Assembly: GCF_009601055.1 (NCBI RefSeq)
Contig: NZ_WITI01000001.1
Span: 142,737 to 206,736, forward strand
Origin: Lactococcus sp. dk101
Lineage (GTDB): Bacteria > Bacillota > Bacilli > Lactobacillales > Streptococcaceae
Length of the DNA: 64,000 nt
Direction: 5' to 3'
In this document: piece by piece, positions 15,909 through 28,108 of the stretch
Layout: each line of letters opens with the position of its first letter
How positions within the stretch are numbered: the stretch's first letter is position 1
Notes under the pieces: model-generated
Told to the model about the DNA's origin: nothing
The model's database searches: none
Seen by the model: only the letters and a program-made list of their open reading frames with translations
Translations under genes and position numbers: made by a program

Positions 15909-18111
15909 AATTCATTTTCCGCTTATTTATCTGGCTTATTTATTGCTGTTGATTTATTTTAGTATTTTCAGTTTTCAAATTCCCTTACTATTTTTACTTG
16001 TTTTTTCGCTGATTTTTCCAATAAAAAAGAGACAGTATCTTGTCCTACTTGTTTTGACCTGCTTTTCTGCATATTTTTTCTGGGTCAAACAGGTTGCCGC
16101 CTTTGAAAAAGCACATCAACCGACTCAAATAAGTCAGATTAGTCCCATGATTGATAGCTTGCAGTTAAACGGCAATCAACTTAGCTTTCAGGCAAGCTCT
16201 GACCACCATAAGTTCCAAGTCTATTATCTCTTGAAAACAGAAGCTGAAAAAAAATACTTTCAAAAACTTGATAAAAATTGTGAACTGACGGTAGAGGCAA
16301 GTCTCTCAGTTCCTGAGACACAACGCAATTTCAATGGTTTTGATAATCAAAAATTTTTGGCAACAAAAGGCATTTATCGGCAAATCAAAATCGAAAAAAT
16401 TATTCGTATTCGAGAAAATGAGCGCCTCAATTTGCGCCGTCTGCGCCGACAAGCCATTGTCCATATTCAAACGCATTTTTCTCCAAGAGTAGCAACTTAT
16501 ATGACAGGGCTTTTATTGGGTTATTTACCGAAAGAGTTTAGCGAAATATCTAGAATGCTCAGCAGTCTTGGTATCATTCATTTATTCGCACTCAGTGGCA
16601 TGCATGTCAACTTTTTTGTAGATAAAATCAGGAAAATTCTCCTGCGTTGTGGCTTGACGCAAGAAACGGTCAAAATTCTGCTTTTGCCCTTGTGCTTTTT
16701 TTATGGTGCCATGGCTGGATTTTCTGTCTCAGTCATCCGAGCCTTGATACAAAAAAATCTTTCTTTTAAAAGCTTAGACAATCTGGCAATGGCGCTAATG
16801 ATAGTCATGCTTTTGATGCCGTCAAGTTTGTTAACTGTTGGCGGCCAACTGACCTTTTTTTACGCCTTTGCACTTGCCATGTTGCAGGGAAAATTTGTCG
16901 GAAAAAATAAGATGATCAATAGTCTGGCTACGGGAAGTGTTTTGTCAGTACTGACATTGCCCCTATTGGTTGTCCAGTTTCATGTTTTTCAACCCTTGTC
17001 GATACTTTTGACTTTTGTATTCGGAATGTGTTTTGAACTTCTGATTTTGCCACTTTTATTTATTGCCTTTGCTCTTTCATTTCTTGGTTTATTTTTGCCT
17101 ATTGACTTTATTTTTCAAGGCTTTGAAAAAATACTTGCTTTTCTTGATGGACTCTTTCATTATCCAATGGTTTTTGGGACGCTTCAAAATTGGCAATTTT
17201 TGTTGCTTCTCATTTGTATTGGTTTGTTAGTTGATTTTTGGCGGCAAAAAATGAAACGTCGGTTGCTCATTTTGGCTCTTTCTATTCTCTTCATTTCTGG
17301 TAAATATCCTCTATTTCCAAGTATTACAATGATTGATGTGGGACAGGGCGACAGCATCCTTTTGCAAGACAGTTTCAATCGACACACCATTTTGATCGAT
17401 ACAGGTGGAAAAGTAACATTTGAACAGCCAGACAAGTGGCAGCAGGCAAGCCAGAAAAGCAATGCTGAAAACACACTTATTCCATATCTTCAAGCTGCGG
17501 GAATTGGTAAAATTGATCAGTTGATTTTGACCCATACAGACGATGACCATGTTGGCGATTTTGTTAAACTGGCGGATAAAATAAAAATAAAAGAAGTCTG
17601 TGTCAGTGAGGGAGAACTGAGCAATCCTTCATTTATCAAAAAATTAAAGCAAGCTAATAATATTAAGGTGAGACTTCTGAAAATGGGCGATCAACTTCCT
17701 ATTTTTGATGGACATTTGCAGATTTTGTCTGCTGGATTCACTAAAAAAGGTGATAATAATGATTCTGTCATCACTTACGGCAATTTTTTTGGCAGTCGAT
17801 TTTTATTTACAGGGGATTTAGAAAAAGAGGGCGAGAGTGAATTGCTCAAAGCCTATCCTCACTTGAAAGTTGATGTTTTAAAGGTGGGACATCATGGTAG
17901 CAAGTCAAGTTCATCTGTTGATTTTATTCAAAAAATACAGCCAAAACTGGCTTTGATTTCTGTGGGCAAAAACAACCGCTACAAACATCCTAATCAAGAA
18001 ACGCTGGCTACCTTGGATCGTCAGCGGGTCGAAATCCTTCGAACAGATGAAAATGGAAGTATAAAACTAATAAAAAAATTAAAAAAATGGAAAATATTGA
18101 CAGTAAAATGA
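15901..18111 (+). CDS. comEC: DNA uptake channel ComEC
   Basis: A 736-residue polytopic protein that passes single-stranded DNA through the membrane. Order: two or three membrane segments, an OB-fold-like domain (near 75-160), the Competence domain with many membrane segments (near 190-450; GIIHLFALSGMHVNFF is diagnostic), and a C-terminal metallo-beta-lactamase domain (from about 475: MIDVGQGDSILLQD, LTHTDDDHVGD, KVGHHGSKSSSS). Length and domain order match intact ComEC, and no frameshift is seen. ATG 15901 is preferred to TTG 15898. An exact palindrome copy (16943-16956) encodes LSVLT inside the membrane domain. Confidence 0.93.
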   Translation: MNKIHFPLIYLAYLLLLIYFSIFSFQIPLLFLLVFSLIFPIKKRQYLVLLVLTCFSAYFFWVKQVAAFEKAHQPTQISQISPMIDSLQLNGNQLSFQASSDHHKFQVYYLLKTEAEKKYFQKLDKNCELTVEASLSVPETQRNFNGFDNQKFLATKGIYRQIKIEKIIRIRENERLNLRRLRRQAIVHIQTHFSPRVATYMTGLLLGYLPKEFSEISRMLSSLGIIHLFALSGMHVNFFVDKIRKILLRCGLTQETVKILLLPLCFFYGAMAGFSVSVIRALIQKNLSFKSLDNLAMALMIVMLLMPSSLLTVGGQLTFFYAFALAMLQGKFVGKNKMINSLATGSVLSVLTLPLLVVQFHVFQPLSILLTFVFGMCFELLILPLLFIAFALSFLGLFLPIDFIFQGFEKILAFLDGLFHYPMVFGTLQNWQFLLLLICIGLLVDFWRQKMKRRLLILALSILFISGKYPLFPSITMIDVGQGDSILLQDSFNRHTILIDTGGKVTFEQPDKWQQASQKSNAENTLIPYLQAAGIGKIDQLILTHTDDDHVGDFVKLADKIKIKEVCVSEGELSNPSFIKKLKQANNIKVRLLKMGDQLPIFDGHLQILSAGFTKKGDNNDSVITYGNFFGSRFLFTGDLEKEGESELLKAYPHLKVDVLKVGHHGSKSSSSVDFIQKIQPKLALISVGKNNRYKHPNQETLATLDRQRVEILRTDENGSIKLIKKLKKWKILTVK

Positions 18112-18117
18112 TATAAT
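18109..18117 (+). promoter_or_regulatory. Extended -10 promoter for estA
   Basis: TGATATAAT overlaps the end of comEC and is followed by a structured leader of about 120 bases before estA. Confidence 0.55.
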
Positions 18118-18141
18118 TTATCAAAGATAAAAATTAGCCCA

Positions 18142-18216
18142 GCGCCTCGGTGTGACATCAGTGTCATACGACAGGCGCGTTTATACTATCCCAACTAAAA
18201 AGGCATTATTTTTAGT
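18142..18216 (+). ncRNA. Structured 5' leader of estA, unassigned class
   Basis: GCGCCT (18142-18147) pairs with AGGCGC (18173-18178), enclosing TGACA-tcag-TGTCA (18153-18166). A second hairpin, ACTAAAAA/TTTTTAGT, lies at 18194-18216. There is no T-box, and no riboswitch class I can name. It may control estA expression or be a small RNA. Confidence 0.45.
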
Positions 18217-18251
18217 CGGTCCAGTAGAGGATAACAAAGAAGGAGTAACAA

Positions 18252-19037
18252 TTGGCACTTATAAATCTTGAATACTTTAGTGAAGTTCTTGGCATGAACC
18301 GTAATGTTAAAATTATTTATCCTGAAGCCAGTAAGGTAGAACAGTTTACAGGAGAGGACATTCCTGTTTTGTATCTGCTCCATGGTATGTCAGGAAATGA
18401 AAATTCATGGCTTAATCGTTCTGGAATTGAACGTTTGGTTCGTAAAACCAATCTTGCCATCGTGATGCCTTCTACAGATTTGGGCTTCTACATCAATACG
18501 ACTTATGGAATGAACTATTTTGATGCGACAGCGATTGAGTTGCCTCAAGTCATTCATAACTTTTTCCCAAATTTGTCAACCAAACGCGAGAAAAATTTTA
18601 TTGCAGGGCTGTCTATGGGAGGCTACGGCGCTTTCCGTTTGGCTTTAGGGACTGATCAATTCAGCTATGCGGCAAGCCTCTCAGGCGTCCTTACATTCGA
18701 TGGTATGGAGGGTCATTTGAACGATAGTGAAGCGAGCGCAGCCTATTGGGGCGGTTTATTTGGAAGTTTTGAGCAATTTAAGGGGTCAGAAAATGAAATC
18801 TTGACCTTGGCTGAAAACTACCCAACGGAAAAACCAAAACTTTACGCGTGGTGTGGTAAACAAGATGGGCTCTTCTTAGGCAATGAATATGTAGCAAGTC
18901 AACTCAAAAAATTGAATTATGACTTGACTTACGAAAGTTCAGACGGCATTCACGAATGGTATTATTGGACAAAAAAAATCGAAAGCGTTCTGGAATGGCT
19001 TCCTATTGATTATGTTCAAGAAGAAAGAGCAATATAA
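18252..19037 (+). CDS. estA: Tributyrin esterase EstA
   Basis: A 261-residue alpha/beta-hydrolase closely matching the intracellular lactococcal esterase EstA, which hydrolyses short-chain esters and can form flavour esters. Seen: oxyanion region LLHGMSGNENSW near residue 38, nucleophile Ser in GLSMGGYG near 118, Asp in CGKQDGLF near 205 and His in SDGIHEWYYW near 237. The start is TTG, as AAGGAG lies seven bases before it and the N-terminus (MALINLEYFSEVLGMNRN) matches the family. It is monocistronic, with a structured leader and a bidirectional terminator shared with the convergent regulator gene. Confidence 0.9.
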   Translation: MALINLEYFSEVLGMNRNVKIIYPEASKVEQFTGEDIPVLYLLHGMSGNENSWLNRSGIERLVRKTNLAIVMPSTDLGFYINTTYGMNYFDATAIELPQVIHNFFPNLSTKREKNFIAGLSMGGYGAFRLALGTDQFSYAASLSGVLTFDGMEGHLNDSEASAAYWGGLFGSFEQFKGSENEILTLAENYPTEKPKLYAWCGKQDGLFLGNEYVASQLKKLNYDLTYESSDGIHEWYYWTKKIESVLEWLPIDYVQEERAI

Positions 19038-19067
19038 AAAAGATTTGGCATTGCCAAATCTTTTTTT
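19036..19067. terminator. Bidirectional terminator between estA and the Crp/Fnr gene
   Basis: AGATTTGGC att GCCAAATCT flanked by A5 and T7. The last bases touch the stop codon of the minus-strand gene. Confidence 0.88.
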
Positions 19068-19725
19068 AATTCACATAATTTTCAAGATAGGGAAGATTAT
19101 AAATCATAATTAAATTGTCGATAATGTCGATAACGCCCTCTTCTTTGAGGTCATGGATAATCCGATTGACGCTTGTTCGGGTAGAGATACCACAAAAATT
19201 GGCGATGTCTTCGTTTGTAATTGCGAAATTGATGAGGATGCCGTCTTTTTTCTGAATTCCAAAGCTATCAATCAAATTATAAATGCAAACGCAAACGGCG
19301 CCTTTTTTACCATTGGTCATCATTTTCTGCAAAATTTCAAGAAAAGAAGACAATCTGAACTGATAAAACTCATCAACAATTCTAAGAAGTTCAACGTCAG
19401 CGCTGACCCATTCCCAAAAAGCTTTCCGTGGCACTCTGTAAAAGGTTGCCTCCTCGGTTTCAACGCGAACATTGAATAAGGCGAAAACATTATTGGTCTG
19501 CTTGTTTTCGAGTAAAGAAATGAAATCGGGTTCGGTCACATAAGCGATATTAAATTCGCGTCCGTCCCGCAAGATATTGCTGATTTTGGCAACACCTTCT
19601 TTTAAAATGTAAATGTATTCTGACTCGATGCCTTGATACATGACATAGGTATGTTTTTTTCTGGTTACTGTCCCGATCTGCTTTTCTTGTAGCATTTCCA
19701 TCAAGTAATTGAAATTTTGAAGCAT
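19066..19725 (-). CDS. Crp/Fnr-family transcriptional regulator
   Basis: A 219-residue regulator. The N-terminal two thirds is a cyclic-nucleotide-binding-like beta-barrel (YVMYQGIESEYIYILKEGVA near residue 28), then a long helix, then a Crp-type winged helix-turn-helix near 165-205 (TNEDIANFCGISTRTSVNRI). There is no four-Cys Fe-S cluster motif of classic Fnr; Cys residues lie at about 143-145 and 176. Lactococci hold several such regulators (FlpA, FlpB, RcfB) and I cannot say which this matches. A palindrome near-copy (19395-19408, CGTCAGCGCTGACC) falls in the VSADVELL segment. Its promoter must lie in or next to structured repeat copy 2. Confidence 0.85.
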   Translation of the reverse strand: MLQNFNYLMEMLQEKQIGTVTRKKHTYVMYQGIESEYIYILKEGVAKISNILRDGREFNIAYVTEPDFISLLENKQTNNVFALFNVRVETEEATFYRVPRKAFWEWVSADVELLRIVDEFYQFRLSSFLEILQKMMTNGKKGAVCVCIYNLIDSFGIQKKDGILINFAITNEDIANFCGISTRTSVNRIIHDLKEEGVIDIIDNLIMIYNLPYLENYVN

Positions 19726-19737
19726 TGAATTATCTTT

Positions 19738-20032
19738 CTAATACTGTTTAACTTATAAAAAAACGTTAAAAATTGCTTCGCTGTCGATGCTCGCTACACG
19801 AACAAGTTCGTTAGTCGCAGTCGCAAAGTTTGCGTTTTACGCATAAAACATTTGTCGGTTTGCTTAGTGACTAAAGTCGCAAGAGCAAAACGCAAACCAT
19901 CTCTGCGCTTACGCAAGGCAGTATATCTGCAGTTGCCATTTGGCGTTGTTGCTTCAGCAACTTACAGCCAATGGACAGCGTAGTAATCTAATAAAAATAC
20001 TTTCAGTATTTTTAAAGATGAACTAGTATAAG
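19738..20032. repeat. Structured intergenic repeat, copy 2 (295 bp)
   Basis: Shares ends and ordered internal blocks with 2377-2566 but is 105 bases longer, with extra segments after the left end and before the right end. Hairpins occupy matching places with compensating changes: GACTaaAGTC here against GTTGCTaaAGCAAC in copy 1, and TGCGcttaCGCA against CTTGCGcacgCGCAAG. Extra hairpins: GTTGCTtcAGCAAC (19950-19963) and AAAATACTttcAGTATTTT near 19995-20011. It fills the 355-base gap between the Crp/Fnr gene and the MFS gene. No ORF. Confidence 0.75.
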
Positions 20033-20080
20033 CGCTCAATTTGCCGTCTTTTTTGTTCTTAATTATACACCTTTTATGGC

Positions 20081-21295
20081 TTAAGCTCTCTTGTTTTGTT
20101 TCTTACCATGAATCAAGTAATAAATGACCCAAACGATAAGGACTGCTGGGGCGCTATAGAGATAGAGATTTTGGAAACCTTTCATGCCATGGCCAAGCAT
20201 GGGAATCAAGGCACCCAAAATGATTGGACCGCCACCAACACCTAAATCCAGAAAGCCAAAGAAAGTAGAAGTAGCAACGCCAATGCGTTCTTTGTTTGAA
20301 TCACGAATTGCAACAGCTTGACCAAACGGTGCAACACCACCATAACCGAGACCAAAAGCGCTCCCTGCGACTAATAAAATCATAAACGCCGTTGCTGGCG
20401 TAAAGAAACCTGCAATTCCGACAAGAAGCATGGCTACCGCAAAGAAAAAGAAGGTAGGGTGCCAAACCCAGTTATCGCCTTTTGTATCAAAAATCCGTCC
20501 GGTAAATGGGCGTGAGAGGAAGATGAAAATGGCGTACATCGTAAAGAATAAAGAACCTGCCAGTGGAATTTTGAGGTCTGTTGAGAAAGTTCCCATTCCT
20601 GTTAAAATGGCCGAATCAATGAAACCAGCAAGAAAGGCAACGATTGAAATTGGCAGAGCTGATTTTTCAATGTAACGATTAAGTCCTTGCGGTTGATTTT
20701 GGAGGGCATGAATTCGTTCTGCTTCGGATAATTCTTTAACATGAACGAAGAAAATCAAAACAAAAGTTAATGCTAATAAAGCAAGTGCAATTCCCAAAAG
20801 GACATTAAAACCAAAATCAGAATAAATCATAATCGATAAGGCAGGACCAACTGCAGCCGCCAATGTGACGGATAAGGCATAGTAGCCAATTCCTTCACCA
20901 CGACGGCGCGCCGGAACCACATGACCGGCAATGGTTCCAGAAGCGGTCGCACCGATTCCGAAACCAGCCCCTTGAATGATTCGGATTAAGAAAAGGAGTG
21001 GGATATTTGTCGTTAAATAATAACCAAATGTCAAAACGAGAAAAATAATGCCACCAATATAAAGCAGCTTTTTCATTCCCAGTTTGGTAATGGAAAGGCC
21101 AGTCCAGACATGGCCAATCAAAGCCCCAATGACAAAAATACTTGATAATGACAAACTAATAACTGTTGACTGATGCAGTTGAACAAGTGCGTAAGTTCCG
21201 ATTGAAGAAGTCAGAACGTAAAAGACGATGTAAAATAAAAAGCTGATAAGCGTATTTATAATGAAAGTAGGGGTAAAGATACTTTCTTTTTTCAT
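20081..21295 (-). CDS. MFS transporter, 12 membrane segments
   Basis: A 404-residue major-facilitator protein with twelve predicted segments. The loop 2-3 motif is degenerate (GLSITKLGMKKLLYIGG near residue 67), a motif-C-like GIGYYALSVTLAAAVGPALS lies near 135, and a second-half loop has SRPFTGRIFDTKGDN near 260. The arrangement fits drug-efflux or arabinose-efflux type carriers (COG2814-like). The substrate is unknown. A GGAAA precedes the ATG on the minus strand. The gene is upstream of the Crp/Fnr gene on the same strand, separated by the 295-bp repeat; no simple terminator separates them. Confidence 0.82.
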   Translation of the reverse strand: MKKESIFTPTFIINTLISFLFYIVFYVLTSSIGTYALVQLHQSTVISLSLSSIFVIGALIGHVWTGLSITKLGMKKLLYIGGIIFLVLTFGYYLTTNIPLLFLIRIIQGAGFGIGATASGTIAGHVVPARRRGEGIGYYALSVTLAAAVGPALSIMIYSDFGFNVLLGIALALLALTFVLIFFVHVKELSEAERIHALQNQPQGLNRYIEKSALPISIVAFLAGFIDSAILTGMGTFSTDLKIPLAGSLFFTMYAIFIFLSRPFTGRIFDTKGDNWVWHPTFFFFAVAMLLVGIAGFFTPATAFMILLVAGSAFGLGYGGVAPFGQAVAIRDSNKERIGVATSTFFGFLDLGVGGGPIILGALIPMLGHGMKGFQNLYLYSAPAVLIVWVIYYLIHGKKQNKRA

Positions 21296-21352
21296 GATGT
21301 TTCCATTTCTATTGAGGTGGCTTTTGCCTGTTTTTTCCTATTTAATTGACAT

Positions 21353-21384
21353 AAAAAAAATTGTCAGAGCTGACAGATTTTTTT
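21353..21384. terminator. Bidirectional terminator on an exact palindrome copy
   Basis: A8 then TTGTCAGAGCTGACAGA then T7; palindrome 21362-21375. It lies just beyond the stop of the 68-residue minus-strand gene. Confidence 0.85.
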
Positions 21385-21589
21385 AGTTGTTGACTTGTTT
21401 GATATTTCTGACCACAAAAGCAAAAGTATTATCGTCGGTTGTCATAAAGCCTTGATGTGCATTGACATAGGAAATCGCACTATTGATATTATCAAATTCC
21501 CGGATAACACTAGGGATATTTGCATCTCCCATATAATCACAAGCTGCATCTTCTTCGAAACTAGAAAGACCTTTAAATTCAAATCTCAT
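21383..21589 (-). CDS. Hypothetical 68-residue protein
   Basis: A small soluble protein I do not recognise. It starts MRFEFKGLSSFEEDAACDYM and ends AFVVRNIKQVNN; it is acidic in the first half. On its strand it has a good SD (TTGGAG, six to eight bases before ATG) and a strong terminator at its end, so it is very likely expressed. It sits alone between the MFS gene and the ATP synthase operon, divergent from the latter. No function is inferred. Confidence 0.65.
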   Translation of the reverse strand: MRFEFKGLSSFEEDAACDYMGDANIPSVIREFDNINSAISYVNAHQGFMTTDDNTFAFVVRNIKQVNN

Positions 21590-21859
21590 TGTATTGACTC
21601 CAATATTTATAATTTTCGTTGTTTACTCTGTAACTGTGACGAGTTCACCAGCGAATGTTCATATTTTATAAAAAAATTGGACATTCTTCCACAACATTAT
21701 TGAATATTAAATCAGCATAACAAATGGGGTTAACAAATGTTAATGGTAGAGAAACACTTGCATGGCAGTTATAAGTAGTAAATGGACTACGAGCTTTTGA
21801 GATAATCTATGATTACTAGTCGATTTGTAAAATAATTATCTTTATTTTCATGCAAAATT
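21590..21859. other. Intergenic stretch before the ATP synthase operon
   Basis: About 270 bases without a gene. It should hold the promoter of the 68-residue minus-strand gene. A GTTAACaaatGTTAA motif is seen near 21728-21742. I see no hairpin of note or other feature before the atp promoter. Confidence 0.5.
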
Positions 21860-21888
21860 TTGACAAAAAGTTAGAATAAGGCTATAAT
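21860..21888 (+). promoter_or_regulatory. ATP synthase operon promoter
   Basis: TTGACA (21860-21865), 17-base spacer, TATAAT (21883-21888): both boxes are perfect consensus. It lies 58 bases before atpE, fitting strong constitutive expression. Confidence 0.85.
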
Positions 21889-21894
21889 TTTTAA

Positions 21895-22161
<267 letters not shown>

Positions 22162-22204
22162 GAATTTGTTCTCAACGAATGATTAACTAGAAAGGGGATG
22201 GAAT

Positions 22205-22918
22205 ATGGAATCAACTTGGACCTTCAATATTGGCCCGATTGCATTTGACGGCACTGTCACAGTAATGACTGCTGTCACAATTCTAATCGTCTTTGGTCTA
22301 ATATTCTGGGCTAGCCGCAATATGCAGCTAAAACCTTCAGGTAAACAAAATGTTCTTGAGTGGACAGTTGATTTTGTCAATGGTATCGGAAAAGATATGC
22401 TTGGCAGTAAAGAATCACCTCGTTTTTCACTTTTGAGTTTTACCCTGTTCTCATTCCTTATTGTTGCTAACTCGATTGGTTTGGTTACAAAATTGAGTAC
22501 TACAAATGATGTATCCCTCTGGAAGTCCCCAACTGCAAATGCTACTGTGGACTTGACTTTGGCCGTAATCGTTGTGGTGCTTTCCAACGTTTTAGGGGTT
22601 CAAAAATTTGGCTTTGGAAAATACATAAAAGTCGCATTTTGGAAAGATCCTAAAGCTTTACTTCCAATGAATATTTTGGAAGAATTCACGAATACACTCT
22701 CTCTTGGACTTCGTCTTTACGGAAATATTTTCGCTGGCGAAATCATGCTTGGACTGATTGCAGGAATGATTTCCGCATCAGCTTTCATGTATCCAATCGC
22801 GATAATTCTTGAAATTGTTTGGATTGCTTTCTCACTTTTTATCTCAGCCCTTCAGGCCTATGTCTTTGTCTTATTGACAAACTTGTACATCAGCCACAAA
22901 ATCTTAGAAGAAGAATAG
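22205..22918 (+). CDS. atpB: ATP synthase subunit a
   Basis: A 237-residue membrane subunit forming the proton half-channels against the c-ring. The essential Arg lies in LSLGLRLYGNIFAGEIMLG near residue 170, in the long horizontal helix, and the C-terminal helices follow. SD GAAAGGGG lies just before ATG. Five or six membrane segments. The gene ends ten bases before atpF. Confidence 0.95.
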   Translation: MESTWTFNIGPIAFDGTVTVMTAVTILIVFGLIFWASRNMQLKPSGKQNVLEWTVDFVNGIGKDMLGSKESPRFSLLSFTLFSFLIVANSIGLVTKLSTTNDVSLWKSPTANATVDLTLAVIVVVLSNVLGVQKFGFGKYIKVAFWKDPKALLPMNILEEFTNTLSLGLRLYGNIFAGEIMLGLIAGMISASAFMYPIAIILEIVWIAFSLFISALQAYVFVLLTNLYISHKILEEE

Positions 22919-22927
22919 GAGTAGAAT

Positions 22928-23431
22928 ATGTTTACATTATTAGAAACTGCTCCGAACACCGTTATTGGTAACGTGATCGTTGCGAGCGGAGCGTTTATTA
23001 TCTTGTTGGTTTTGCTTCGTGTCTTTGCATGGAAACAAATCACAGGAATTTTTGAACAACGTGCGAAAAAGATCTCTGACGATATTGATTCTGCTGAAGA
23101 ATCAAAAGTTGAAGCAGCCAAATTGGTTGCCCAAAGAGAAAATGAACTCGCTGGCTCAAAAGCAGAAGCAGCAAATATTATTCAAACAGCTAATGATACT
23201 GCGACTCAAAACCGCAATAAAATCGTAGCTGCAGCAAATGAAGAAGCTGCCAATACAAAAAAACGTGCACAAGGTGAAATTGAACAAGAACGCAAAGAAG
23301 CGCTCAACTCAGTTAAAGGTGATGTGGCTAATATTTCAGTCAAAATCGCTGAAAAACTGATTGGTCAATCACTTGATCCTCAAGCACAAACTGAATTGAT
23401 TGACACTTATCTCGCTAAAATAGGAGAATAA
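22928..23431 (+). CDS. atpF: ATP synthase subunit b
   Basis: A 167-residue peripheral-stalk subunit. One N-terminal membrane helix (near residues 8-30, [20 protein letters not shown]) is followed by a long charged, Ala/Glu/Lys-rich helix predicted to form a coiled coil (residues 40-150). It links subunit a to the F1 head through delta. SD TAGGAG. One base separates its stop from atpH. Confidence 0.94.
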   Translation: MFTLLETAPNTVIGNVIVASGAFIILLVLLRVFAWKQITGIFEQRAKKISDDIDSAEESKVEAAKLVAQRENELAGSKAEAANIIQTANDTATQNRNKIVAAANEEAANTKKRAQGEIEQERKEALNSVKGDVANISVKIAEKLIGQSLDPQAQTELIDTYLAKIGE

Positions 23432-23432
23432 G

Positions 23433-23960
23433 ATGACAAAATTAAATTCACAAAAATACAGTAAAGCCCTTCTTGAGGTCGCAAAAGAACAAGACAAGGT
23501 AAATGAAATTTTGAATGAAGTGTCAGAGCTGACAAAGCTTTTTGACGGTTCAAATTTGAAAACTTTCTTTGCAAGTGATGTCTATTCTTTTAAAGTAAAA
23601 TCTCAAGTTATTGAAACACTTAATCAATCTGCATCTGAATTGATGCGCAATTTTTTAAACACTATTCGAGCAAATGGACGGATCGCTGATTTATATGAAA
23701 TCTTGACTGAAGTCAAAAATTTGGCGGATGACCTGTTTAAAATCGCTGATGTCGAAGTGGTCACAAGCGTGGCATTAACTGAGACACAAGTCGAAAAGAT
23801 GCGTCAGCTTGCCCAAGCAAAATTTGATTTGAACACCGTTAATATCATCAATCGAATTGACGAAAAAATCATTGGTGGCTTTGTGATTAACTCTCGCGGA
23901 AAAATTATTGATGCTTCAATTAAGACTCAACTTGCGAAAATCGCGCAAGAAATATTGTAA
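23433..23960 (+). CDS. atpH: ATP synthase subunit delta
   Basis: A 175-residue OSCP/delta subunit that ties the b stalk to the alpha subunits. The N-terminal helical domain ([20 protein letters not shown]) and the C-terminal signature [22 protein letters not shown] near residue 140 are typical. An exact palindrome copy (23521-23534) encodes VSELTK near residue 31 in the N-terminal domain, so the motif is tolerated in an essential enzyme. Confidence 0.94.
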   Translation: MTKLNSQKYSKALLEVAKEQDKVNEILNEVSELTKLFDGSNLKTFFASDVYSFKVKSQVIETLNQSASELMRNFLNTIRANGRIADLYEILTEVKNLADDLFKIADVEVVTSVALTETQVEKMRQLAQAKFDLNTVNIINRIDEKIIGGFVINSRGKIIDASIKTQLAKIAQEIL

Positions 23961-25484
<1,524 letters not shown>

Positions 25485-25496
25485 AGGGGGTTAGTT

Positions 25497-25550
25497 GTGA
25501 CACTGTCAGAGCTGACAAGTCTAAATCGCAGCGCTGACAGCATCACATAA
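25497..25550 (+). CDS. Possible 17-codon leader ORF before atpG, made of palindrome sequence
   Basis: AAAGGGGG (25483-25490) lies six bases before GTG 25497, which opens an ORF of 17 codons ending in TAA at 25550. It encodes LSELT from an exact palindrome copy (25504-25517) and RSADS from a degenerate one (about 25527-25540). atpG follows eight bases later and has no SD of its own, so its translation could depend on ribosomes leaving this leader. Confidence 0.4.
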   Translation: MTLSELTSLNRSADSIT

Positions 25551-25558
25551 GTACAAAT

Positions 25559-26431
25559 ATGCCAGCTTCACTTAACGAAATTAAAACAAAAATCGCATCA
25601 ACTAAAAAGACCAGTCAGATTACAGGTGCCATGCAAATGGTCTCTGCAGCAAAATTGCAAAAATCTGAAAGTCATGCTAAAAAATATCAAATTTATGCGT
25701 CGAAAGTTCGACAAGTAACCGTTGATTTGATTGCTCATGATAAAGGCCCTTCAAAAAACCCAATGCTCTTGAAAAGACCAGTAATAAAGAAAAAAGGTTA
25801 CTTGGTCATTACATCAGACCGTGGGCTTGTTGGAGGCTATAACGCAAATATTTTGAAATCCGTTATGTCAGAGCTGATGAAAGAAAAGGACGAAGACTCA
25901 TTTTCTGTCATGGCACTTGGTGGAATGGGCGCTGACTTTTTCAAAGCTCGTGGGATTAAAGTCGCTTACGAATTGAGAAATTTGTCAGACCAACCTTCAT
26001 TTGACGAAGTCAGACATATTGTTTCAGAAGCCGTTGACCTTTATCAAGCCGAAGAATTCGATGAATTGTATGTTTGCTACAATCACCATGTCAATTCTTT
26101 GGTTAGTCAAGTTCGCATGGAAAAAATGTTGCCCATCAGTTTTGACACTGTTGAGGAAACACCTTCAAAAGCGGAAACTTTATTTGAATATGAACCAGAC
26201 CGTGACAATATTTTAAATCAATTATTGCCACAATATGCTGAAAGCATGATTTATGGCTCAATTGTTGATGCCAAAACGGCAGAACACGCTGCAGGTATGG
26301 CAGCAATGCGTACCGCTACCGACAATGCGCACAATGTCATTAACGATTTAACAATTCAATACAACCGTGCCCGTCAAGCTGCAATCACGCAAGAAATTAC
26401 GGAAATTGTAGCAGGAGCCGCAGCGCTTTAA
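25559..26431 (+). CDS. atpG: ATP synthase subunit gamma
   Basis: A 290-residue central-stalk subunit. The N-terminal helix ([33 protein letters not shown]) and the C-terminal helix ([40 protein letters not shown]) form the rotating coiled coil. The middle Rossmann-like part starts at [16 protein letters not shown] near residue 82. No SD lies in the usual place before ATG 25559, unlike all other genes of this operon; see the leader ORF. It is followed by a 259-base structured gap. Confidence 0.95.
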   Translation: MPASLNEIKTKIASTKKTSQITGAMQMVSAAKLQKSESHAKKYQIYASKVRQVTVDLIAHDKGPSKNPMLLKRPVIKKKGYLVITSDRGLVGGYNANILKSVMSELMKEKDEDSFSVMALGGMGADFFKARGIKVAYELRNLSDQPSFDEVRHIVSEAVDLYQAEEFDELYVCYNHHVNSLVSQVRMEKMLPISFDTVEETPSKAETLFEYEPDRDNILNQLLPQYAESMIYGSIVDAKTAEHAAGMAAMRTATDNAHNVINDLTIQYNRARQAAITQEITEIVAGAAAL

Positions 26432-26453
26432 GGAAAAATAAGCTGTCACTATG

Positions 26454-28100
<1,647 letters not shown>

Positions 28101-28108
28101 TCAATGAA

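Noticed and set aside
18118-18251. T-box or known riboswitch before estA
   Set aside because: No T-box sequence (GGTGG-like antiterminator bulge) and no purine, FMN, SAM or TPP core could be matched; kept only as an unassigned structured leader.
21395-21703. A 102-codon plus-strand ORF opposite the 68-residue gene
   Set aside because: No SD and biased composition; the minus-strand gene has the SD and terminator.
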